A stretch of DNA of 64,000 nt from Geodermatophilus nigrescens (GTDB lineage: Bacteria > Actinomycetota > Actinomycetes > Mycobacteriales > Geodermatophilaceae): assembly GCF_900129495.1 (NCBI RefSeq), contig NZ_FQVX01000001.1, positions 682,001 through 746,000 of the forward strand, in the 5' to 3' direction. The translations under genes were made by a program, and so were the position numbers. This document shows, piece after piece, positions 7,666 through 13,933 of this stretch. Position 1 is the stretch's first letter; every line of letters begins with the position of its first letter. Below the pieces are notes generated by a model, which ran no database searches, had not been told where the DNA came from, and was given only the letters and a program-made list of their open reading frames with translations.

Positions 7666-8478
7666 TCAGACGAAAGGACTGTTGTACATCGCGAAGTACA
7701 CGGCGATGTAGTGGCAGATCGCCGCCACGATGGTCATCGCGTGGAAGACCTCGTGGTAGCCGAAGGTGCCCGGCCAGGGGTTCGGCTTCTTGATCGCGTA
7801 GGCGATGCCGCCGACGGTGTAGAGGACGCCGCCGACCGCCAGCAGCACCAGCGACGTCACCCCGGCGATGTGCAGGATGTCGGTGAGGATGAAGACGGCG
7901 ACCCAGCCCAGGCCGATGTAGAGCGGCACGCCGACCCAGCGCGGCGCCGTCGGCCAGGTGAGCTTGAGGCAGACGCCGGCCAGCGCGCCGGCCCAGACGC
8001 CGGCCAGCACCCACCAGCCCAGCGGCTGGTCGACGGCGAGCAGGGCGAACGGCGTGTAGGTGCCCGCGATGAACAGGAAGATCATCGAGTGGTCGAGCCG
8101 CTTCATGATCTTCCAGCCGCGCGGTGACCAGCGGCGGCGGTGGTAGAGCGCGCTGATGCCGAACAGCCCGCAGATCGTCAGGCAGTAGACGGCGACGGAG
8201 AACCCGGAGCGGGCGCCGAGGACGGACGCCAGCGGGATGAGCACGGCGCCGGCGACGATCGCGCCGAAGAACGCGAACAGGTGCAGCCAGCCGCGCATCC
8301 GCGGCCGGGTGTCGGGGTGGTCCCAGTCGTCGTCGTCGAAGTCGGCGGCGGTCCAGGTGTCCTCGACCCGCTGCCCCTCCTCGAGGACGGCGGCGACGGC
8401 GGGGCCGCGGGGCGCCTCGATCTCGGCCCCGTCGTCGGCCCGCACCCGGACTGGCTGGCGGTCCTCGGGAGCGGTCAC
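7666..8478 (-). CDS. trhA: hemolysin III / TrhA family membrane protein
   Basis: Polytopic membrane protein of 270 residues in the PAQR/hemolysin III family, linked to membrane fluidity homeostasis in bacteria. An acidic N-terminal tail of about 60 residues (DFDDDDWDHPD) precedes seven hydrophobic helices. The metal-site residues are visible: SALYHRRRW (helix 2-3), KRLDHSMIFLFIAGTYTPF, and the C-terminal GYHEVFHAMTIVAAICHY. The GTG start at 8478 is chosen because upstream sequence has no family match. It converges with the flavoenzyme gene; the 181-bp spacer holds GC-rich inverted repeats but no gene. Confidence 0.9.
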   Translation of the reverse strand: MTAPEDRQPVRVRADDGAEIEAPRGPAVAAVLEEGQRVEDTWTAADFDDDDWDHPDTRPRMRGWLHLFAFFGAIVAGAVLIPLASVLGARSGFSVAVYCLTICGLFGISALYHRRRWSPRGWKIMKRLDHSMIFLFIAGTYTPFALLAVDQPLGWWVLAGVWAGALAGVCLKLTWPTAPRWVGVPLYIGLGWVAVFILTDILHIAGVTSLVLLAVGGVLYTVGGIAYAIKKPNPWPGTFGYHEVFHAMTIVAAICHYIAVYFAMYNSPFV

Positions 8479-8588
8479 GACTCCGAGGTTACGGAGGCGT
8501 AGGTCCGGCCGCACCGGGATGCGGCTGTGACGTCCCCGGCAACGCCGCAGGCCGGACGGGCCTGCGGAACGGCGGCGTCCCGGGGGCC

Positions 8589-8594
8589 TACTGT
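8589..8594 (+). promoter_or_regulatory. putative leaderless promoter -10 for the cis-prenyltransferase
   Basis: TACTGT (fits TANNNT) 7 nt before the GTG at 8602; no ribosome site is present. Confidence 0.45.
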
Positions 8595-8601
8595 GTGCGC
8601 C

Positions 8602-9381
8602 GTGGGGGCGCGTCAGTGGGTCCGCGACGTCCTGACGCAGATGTACGAGCGTCGCCTGGCCCGGCAGCTGGTGGGTGCCGACGTCCCCCGTCACGTGGGC
8701 GCGATCATCGACGGCAACCGCCGCTGGGCGAAGGCCACCGGGCTCCTCGACCCGAACGCCGGGCACCGCCGCGGCGCCGACCGGATCGCCTCGTTCCTCG
8801 GCTGGTGCGACGAGGCCGGCGTCGAGGTGGTCACGCTGTTCCTGCTCTCCACCGACAACCTGTCGCGGCCGGAGCCGGAGCTGACGCCGCTGCTGCGGAT
8901 CATCGAGGGCGTCGCCCAGGACCTGTCCGCGCCCGACCGCCGCTGGCAGCTGCGCCCGGTCGGCGCGCTGGGCCTGCTCCCGGCGGAGACCGTCGCCGTC
9001 CTCAAGGAGGCCGAGGAGACGACGCGCGGCCGCCCGGGCGCGCACGTGAACCTCGCCGTCGGGTACGGCGGACGGCGGGAGATCGCCGACGCCGTCCGCT
9101 CACTGCTGGCCGAGCACGCGAGCCGGGGGACGTCGCTGGACGAGCTGGTCGAGGTGCTCGACGTCGAGCACATCGCCGAGCACCTCTACACCCGCGGGCA
9201 GCCCGACCCGGACCTGGTCATCCGCACCAGCGGCGAGCAGCGCCTGTCGGGGTTCCTGCTCTGGCAGACGGCGCACTCGGAGTTCTACTTCACCGACGTC
9301 TACTGGCCCGACTTCCGCCGGGTCGACCTCCTGCGCGCGCTGCGGGCCTACGCGGCGCGGCACCGCCGCTTCGGTGGGTGA
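8602..9381 (+). CDS. uppS: cis-prenyltransferase (isoprenyl transferase)
   Basis: UPP-synthase family enzyme of 259 residues that adds isopentenyl units in cis. The catalytic Asp is in AIIDGNRRWAKATG (Asp37). Also visible are NLSRPEPEL (substrate loop), NLAVGYGGRREI, and the C-terminal DLVIRTSGEQRLSGFLLWQTAHSEFYF motif. The length and LLSTDNLSRP segment resemble the actinobacterial short-chain enzyme that makes Z,E-farnesyl diphosphate (Rv1086 type) for polyprenyl-phosphate synthesis; the full decaprenyl enzyme is an alternative. The GTG at 8602 lies 7 nt after TACTGT, suggesting a leaderless mRNA. Confidence 0.92.
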   Translation: MGARQWVRDVLTQMYERRLARQLVGADVPRHVGAIIDGNRRWAKATGLLDPNAGHRRGADRIASFLGWCDEAGVEVVTLFLLSTDNLSRPEPELTPLLRIIEGVAQDLSAPDRRWQLRPVGALGLLPAETVAVLKEAEETTRGRPGAHVNLAVGYGGRREIADAVRSLLAEHASRGTSLDELVEVLDVEHIAEHLYTRGQPDPDLVIRTSGEQRLSGFLLWQTAHSEFYFTDVYWPDFRRVDLLRALRAYAARHRRFGG

Positions 9382-9387
9382 CAGACT
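9382..9387 (+). promoter_or_regulatory. putative leaderless promoter -10 for the DUF885 gene
   Basis: CAGACT lies 7 nt before the ATG at 9395, just after the uppS stop. It has the same layout as the boxes before 2790, 6231 and 8602, but the first base deviates from TANNNT. Confidence 0.35.
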
Positions 9388-9394
9388 CGGGCGC

Positions 9395-10612
9395 ATGGCA
9401 CCCGGCACGGTCGACGTCCCTCTCGAGTACGTGCGCCTGGGGCTGCGGTTCGACCGGCTGGAGGCCGGCTTCGTCGACGCCTACACCGGCGAGAAGCGGA
9501 TCCGCGCCGAGGTGGAGAGCGAGCCGGCGCCCACGCCGCAGGGGCTGCGCGACCAGGCCCGGGGGCTGCTGCGCGAGCTGGACGCCGCCGGGCTGCCGGA
9601 GGACCGCGCCGCGTTCCTGCGCGGCCAGCTCACCGGGCTCGAGTGCACCGCCCGGAAGATGAGCGGCGAGCCGGTCGGCTTCCTCGACGAGGTGCGCAGC
9701 TACTTCCAGGTCGACCTGACCCTCGGCGACCCGGCCGCCTACGCCGCGGCGCACGCCGAGCTCGAGACCCTGCTGCCGGGCGACGGCACGCTGGCCGAGC
9801 GGTACGCCGCGCACCGTCGTCGCGAGGAGTGCCCGCCGCAGCGGCTCGACGCGGCGGTGCACGCCCTGTCCAGCGCGCTGCGCGACCGGGTGCGCGGCCG
9901 CTACGGGCTGCCCGAGGCCGAGACGGTGCGCTACGAGGTGGTCACCGACAAGCCGTGGTCGGGCTTCAACTACTACGAGGGCGACTACCGCTCGCGGGTC
10001 GCGATCAACGCCGACCTGCCGCACCGGCTCAGCCAGCTGGTGCACCTGGTGGCGCACGAGTCCTACCCCGGCCACCACACCGAGCACTGCCGCAAGGAGC
10101 GCGGGCTGGTCGAGCGCGCCGGGCACCTCGAGCACACGGTGTTCCTGGTCAACACCCCGGAGTGCCTGATGGCCGAGGGGCTGGCCGACCTCGGCGTCGA
10201 CGCCGCCGTCGGCGACGGGTGGGGGACCTGGTCGGCGGAGGTACTCGGCGACCTCGGGCTGCGCTTCGACGGGCACCTGGCCGAGCGGATCGCCGCCGCC
10301 AGCGCGCCGCTGAACCGGGTGCGCCAGGACGCCGCCGTCCTGCTGCACGACCGCGGTGCCGACGCCGACGAGGTCGCCGCCTACATCCAGCGGTGGTCGC
10401 TGGTCAGCCCCGACCGGGCCCGCCAGCAGCTGCGGTTCCTCACCCACCCGCTGTGGCGCGCCTACATCACCACCTACGTCGAGGGCTACGACCTGCTGCA
10501 CCGCTGGCTGGCCGCCCGGCCGGAGGAGCAGGACGTCGCCGACCGCTTCGTGCGCCTGCTCGACGAGCCGCTGACCCCCGCCGTCGTCGCCGCCGAGCTG
10601 TCGGCCGCCTGA
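9395..10612 (+). CDS. DUF885 family protein, metallopeptidase-like
   Basis: Protein of 405 residues. The region VHLVAHESYPGHHTEHCRKERG (about residues 221-240) contains the HESYPGHH motif of DUF885, a zinc-peptidase-like signature (HExxxGHH), with a downstream Glu in PECLMAEGLADL as likely third ligand. No signal peptide is visible, so it is probably cytoplasmic. Family members are poorly characterised. The start at ATG 9395 is 13 bp after uppS; a -10-like box precedes it. A GTG at 9374 in frame is possible but would overlap uppS. Confidence 0.85.
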   Translation: MAPGTVDVPLEYVRLGLRFDRLEAGFVDAYTGEKRIRAEVESEPAPTPQGLRDQARGLLRELDAAGLPEDRAAFLRGQLTGLECTARKMSGEPVGFLDEVRSYFQVDLTLGDPAAYAAAHAELETLLPGDGTLAERYAAHRRREECPPQRLDAAVHALSSALRDRVRGRYGLPEAETVRYEVVTDKPWSGFNYYEGDYRSRVAINADLPHRLSQLVHLVAHESYPGHHTEHCRKERGLVERAGHLEHTVFLVNTPECLMAEGLADLGVDAAVGDGWGTWSAEVLGDLGLRFDGHLAERIAAASAPLNRVRQDAAVLLHDRGADADEVAAYIQRWSLVSPDRARQQLRFLTHPLWRAYITTYVEGYDLLHRWLAARPEEQDVADRFVRLLDEPLTPAVVAAELSAA

Positions 10613-10615
10613 GCC

Positions 10616-10921
10616 GTGCCGCGCCGCGATCCCCGGGAGGCCCGCGCACTGGGGCTGTGGACCGCCGGCTGGCTGTTCGGGCTGCTGCTCGCCGGCCTGC
10701 TGTGGATCGGCGACCTGTCGGTGCAGTGGCCGGTGCTGCTCGTGCCGGCGCTGTGGGCGCTGGTGGCGCTGCGCCCCCGCCGTCGCCTTCCCCGGCGGCC
10801 GCAGCCCGAGGACGACCGCTGGGACGTGCCGTACGAGGGCGGCCCGCCGCCGACCTGGGAGCTGCCGGCGTCGCGGCCGCTGCCCCGCCCGCCGGACGCC
10901 CGGGACCGCGGTACCTGGTGA
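10616..10921 (+). CDS. small two-helix membrane protein
   Basis: Protein of 101 residues beginning at a GTG 3 nt after the DUF885 stop, so probably in the same operon. Two hydrophobic segments (about residues 12-31 and 36-52) are followed by a strongly basic stretch (RPRRRLPRRPQ) and a Pro-rich cytoplasmic tail. No family recognised. Could be an assembly or anchoring protein; nothing in the sequence decides. Confidence 0.65.
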   Translation: MPRRDPREARALGLWTAGWLFGLLLAGLLWIGDLSVQWPVLLVPALWALVALRPRRRLPRRPQPEDDRWDVPYEGGPPPTWELPASRPLPRPPDARDRGTW

Positions 10922-11056
10922 GCCGCCGTCCGCCGCCGCCCGCCGTCGTCCACGGGACGGCCGGACCCCTGGGACGGCTGGGACGGGAGGTACCCCTCCG
11001 GGTGAACAGTGCGTTTCCGGAGGGTGGGACACCGCGCTCCTGTCGGTGAGTGGCCT

Positions 11057-11062
11057 TAGCGT
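11057..11062 (+). promoter_or_regulatory. putative -10 box upstream of phoH
   Basis: TAGCGT, a TANNNT-type -10, in the 293-bp spacer before phoH. The same hexamer lies before gltA and before the gene at 61749. The rest of the spacer shows no gene. Confidence 0.4.
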
Positions 11063-11214
11063 CCGCAGTGGACGACGGGCCCGCCCCGCCGTCCGCGGGA
11101 GGCCCGGTTGGTGCTGACGATCTCGTCGACCAGGGGGGCCGCGACCCGGCCCCTGTGCCGGGTCCCGGCCACCTCGGAGCCGGGGCGCGCCGTGCGCCCC
11201 AGGGGAGACGACTC

Positions 11215-12510
11215 GTGACTCTGCGCCGCACGTACGTCCTCGACACCTCGGTCCTGCTGTCCGACCCGCGCGCGCTGCTGCGCTTCGGCGACGCCGACGT
11301 GGTGCTGCCGCTGGTCGTCATCGGGGAGCTCGAGGACAAGCGGCACCACCCCGAGCTGGGCTGGTTCGCCCGGCAGGCGCTGCGGATGCTCGACGACCTG
11401 CGGGTCACCCACGGCCGGCTCGACGCGCCGGTCCCGGTGGGCGAGGCCGGCGGCACGCTGCACGTGGAGCTCAACCACAGCGACGCCTCGGTGCTCCCGG
11501 CGGGCTTCCGGAACGACAGCAACGACAGCCGGATCATGGTCGTCGCGCTGAACCTGCGTGCCGAGGGCCGCGACGTCTGCCTGATCACCAAGGACGTGCC
11601 GCTGCGCGTGAAGGCGGCCGCCGTCGGCCTGGACACCGACGAGTACCGCGCGCTGGACGCCGTCGACGCCGGCTGGACCGGGATGGCCGAGCTGTCCCTG
11701 GACGACGCCGAGCTGACCGCGCTGTACGACACCGGCGAGGCGTTCGTGCCCGCCGCGGCGGACCTGCCGGCGCACACCGGGCTGGTGCTGCTGAGCTCGC
11801 GTGGGTCGGCGCTGGGCCGGGTGACGCCGGACAAGCAGGTGCGGCTGGTGCGCGGCGACCGCGAGGCGTTCGGGCTGCACGGGCGCTCGGCGGAGCAGCG
11901 GGTGGCGCTGGACCTGCTGCTCGACCCCGACGTCGGGATCGTCTCCCTCGGTGGGCGCGCGGGCACCGGCAAGTCGGCGCTGGCGCTGTGCGCGGGCCTG
12001 GAGTCGGTGATGGAGCGGCGGGCGCACAAGAAGGTCGTGATCTTCCGGCCGCTCTACGCCGTCGGCGGCCAGGAGCTCGGGTACCTGCCGGGCGGCGAGG
12101 GCGAGAAGATGTCGCCCTGGGCGCAGGCCGTCTACGACACGCTCGGCGCGCTGGTGTCCAAGGAGGTCCTGGAGGAGATCGCCGCCCGCGACCTCATCGA
12201 GGTGCTGCCGCTGACGCACATCCGCGGGCGGTCGCTGCACGACTCGTTCGTGATCGTCGACGAGGCGCAGTCGCTGGAGCGCGGCGTGCTGCTGACCGTG
12301 CTGTCGCGGCTGGGCTCGGGCTCGCGGGTGGTGCTCACCCACGACGTGGCGCAGCGGGACAACCTGCGGGTCGGCCGGCACGACGGCATCGCCGCGGTGG
12401 TCGAGCAGCTCAAGGGGCACCCGCTGTTCGCGCACGTGACGCTGACCCGCTCGGAGCGCTCGGCGATCGCCGCCCTGGTCACCGAGATGCTGGAGGACCT
12501 CCCGCTCTGA
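11215..12510 (+). CDS. phoH2: PhoH family protein with N-terminal PIN domain
   Basis: Fusion of a PIN ribonuclease domain (about residues 1-150; [12 protein letters not shown] with the first catalytic Asp, acidic residues in DSNDSRIM and ITKDVPLR) and a PhoH ATPase/helicase domain (about 225-430). The Walker A motif [10 protein letters not shown] is near 245 and Walker [12 protein letters not shown] near 344. PhoH2 proteins of mycobacteria are sequence-specific RNA helicase/RNases. The 431-residue length fits. The GTG start is set by AGGGGAG 7 nt upstream; the region before it codes for nothing recognisable. Confidence 0.95.
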   Translation: MTLRRTYVLDTSVLLSDPRALLRFGDADVVLPLVVIGELEDKRHHPELGWFARQALRMLDDLRVTHGRLDAPVPVGEAGGTLHVELNHSDASVLPAGFRNDSNDSRIMVVALNLRAEGRDVCLITKDVPLRVKAAAVGLDTDEYRALDAVDAGWTGMAELSLDDAELTALYDTGEAFVPAAADLPAHTGLVLLSSRGSALGRVTPDKQVRLVRGDREAFGLHGRSAEQRVALDLLLDPDVGIVSLGGRAGTGKSALALCAGLESVMERRAHKKVVIFRPLYAVGGQELGYLPGGEGEKMSPWAQAVYDTLGALVSKEVLEEIAARDLIEVLPLTHIRGRSLHDSFVIVDEAQSLERGVLLTVLSRLGSGSRVVLTHDVAQRDNLRVGRHDGIAAVVEQLKGHPLFAHVTLTRSERSAIAALVTEMLEDLPL

Positions 12511-12530
12511 CGCTGGGGCTGCCCGCCGCC

Positions 12531-12600
12531 GCATTGCGGGCGTTCCTCGTGCACTGCCGGTGCTGCAGGACCGGCAGTGCACGAGGAACCCCGGCAGTGC
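12531..12600. repeat. dispersed palindromic element, copy 2
   Basis: Core at 12542-12589 with perfect 20-bp arms (12542-12561 and 12570-12589) around an 8-nt loop containing CTGCAG. Compared with copies 1 and 3, a C-G pair in the arm has become T-A, a compensatory change. Lies between the convergent 3' ends of phoH and the AbiEi-type gene. Confidence 0.9.
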
Positions 12601-12602
12601 GG

Positions 12603-13523
12603 TCAGATGCCCCGGCGCAGGCGCAGCGCCCGGCCGACCCGGGTGGCCATCGCGCCGTCGATCTCGTCCCAGGTCCAGCGGACCATGCCCCAGCCCTCCG
12701 CGCGCATGGCGTCCTCGCGCCGCTTCTCCTCGAAGACGGCGTCGCCCGGGTCCTGCCCGGGCCGCAGCAGCCGGCCGTACTTCACCCGCCCGTCGAACTC
12801 CCCGAGCAGCTTCTCGGTCTCCCACACGAAGTCGGCCCGGCCGACCAGGACGCCGTCGGCGGTGTGCACGGGGTGCTGCAGGCCGCTGGGCGCCAGGCCC
12901 AGCCGGTGCAGCAGCACCCGGCTCCGGCTCTCGCCGACGCTCTCGCTCCGTCCGTCGGCCAGGGCCACCGCGCGGGCCGCCCGTCTGCTCCCGCGGGTGC
13001 CGGCCAGCCGGGCGAGGCCGGCGTCGAGGTCCTCGCGCTGCACGAGCCGCCGAGCCAGCGCCGTGTCGAGGACCACCACCGCGACCTCCAGCGGTACCGA
13101 CCGGGCGAGGTCCAGCGCCGTCCGGGTGACGTCGGTGACCGCGAGGCCGTCCACGAGGACCGTCTCCTCGTCGGACAGCGAGGCGACGTGGCAGCGGAGC
13201 GTGCGGCTGGCGTCGCTCGAGGCGGGTGGTCGGCGGGTCACGTGCACCCGCCCGAGCCGCAGGCCCCAGGTGGTCATCCCGTGCAGAACGGCGGCGGACT
13301 CGTGGCTCACGACGGCCGCGCGCCGCAGCCCTGCGACGGTGGCCTGGACCAGCTGGCGGTGGCGGACGACGGCATCGGGCGGGACCGGGCCGTCGACGTA
13401 GGCGCCGCGGCGGACGCGGGACAGGGTGCCGGACCGGCGGGCCCGCGCGAGCTCGTCGTCGCTCCACCCGTGGGCGACGAGGCTGCGGCGCAGGACGGGT
13501 GGCGGAGGGTGGTCGGGCGTCAT
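12603..13523 (-). CDS. AbiEi-type antitoxin/DUF559-like protein
   Basis: Protein of 306 residues. The N-terminus (about 8-60) matches the AbiEi-type winged helix found in type IV antitoxins (DDELARARRSGTLSRVRRGAYV). A middle AbiEi C-like region follows. The C-terminus (about 205-300) has the DUF559/very-short-patch-like endonuclease fold: SRVLLHRLGL, VGRADFVWE, LLGEFDGRVKYG, FEEKRREDAMRAEGW. No toxin gene (AbiEii nucleotidyltransferase) is adjacent. Orphan genes of this type are abundant in actinobacteria and of unknown role. The ATG at 13523 has no strong ribosome site. The gene is bracketed by palindrome copies 2 and 3. Confidence 0.85.
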   Translation of the reverse strand: MTPDHPPPPVLRRSLVAHGWSDDELARARRSGTLSRVRRGAYVDGPVPPDAVVRHRQLVQATVAGLRRAAVVSHESAAVLHGMTTWGLRLGRVHVTRRPPASSDASRTLRCHVASLSDEETVLVDGLAVTDVTRTALDLARSVPLEVAVVVLDTALARRLVQREDLDAGLARLAGTRGSRRAARAVALADGRSESVGESRSRVLLHRLGLAPSGLQHPVHTADGVLVGRADFVWETEKLLGEFDGRVKYGRLLRPGQDPGDAVFEEKRREDAMRAEGWGMVRWTWDEIDGAMATRVGRALRLRRGI

Positions 13524-13602
13524 GTGCCGACCGTCCCGCCGGATCGTCCTCGGCACGTGGTCCGTCCGACGACGGTGGACGTCCCGGCGCGTTGTGGACG
13601 CA

Positions 13603-13670
13603 GCATCGCCGGCGTTCCTCGCGCATCGCCGGTCCTGCAGCACCGGCAACGCGCGAGGAACACCGGCAAT
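13603..13670. repeat. dispersed palindromic element, copy 3
   Basis: 48-nt core at 13614-13661; 11-bp outer arms (13614-13624 and 13651-13661) and an inner GCCGGT/ACCGGC stem around CCTGCAGC. It lies between the small membrane gene that ends the flagellar operon and the start of the AbiEi-type gene. Confidence 0.9.
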
Positions 13671-13687
13671 CACGGGGAGCCGGGTGG

Positions 13688-13933
13688 TCAGGGGGTGGGG
13701 GCGTCCTCGGGGTCGGCGGAGCCCGGGGCGCCCGCGCGGCGGCGGGCGGGGGCCGGGCTGGGCGGCGTCGCCGCCCAGCGCAGCAGCGCCACCGCACCCC
13801 ACCCGGCCAGCAGGCACCAGGGCAGCCGGACGGCGACCTCGTCGGCCGAGAAGTCGCCGCGCATCCCCATCGCGAGCACCGGCAGGGCCAGCACGAGCCC
13901 CACCGCGAGCACGTCCCAGCGCAGCGGGCTCAT
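13688..13933 (-). CDS. small two-helix membrane protein at the end of the flagellar operon
   Basis: Protein of 81 residues with two hydrophobic segments (about 8-25 and 38-55) and a Pro/Ala/Arg-rich tail. Its ATG overlaps the stop of the FlhF-like gene by 4 bp, so it is translationally coupled to it. No family recognised. Position suggests a link to flagellar placement or export but this is inference. Confidence 0.65.
   Translation of the reverse strand: MSPLRWDVLAVGLVLALPVLAMGMRGDFSADEVAVRLPWCLLAGWGAVALLRWAATPPSPAPARRRAGAPGSADPEDAPTP

Noticed and set aside
12603..13523. Complete AbiE toxin-antitoxin system
   Set aside because: Only the AbiEi-like/DUF559 protein is present; no AbiEii nucleotidyltransferase flanks it.
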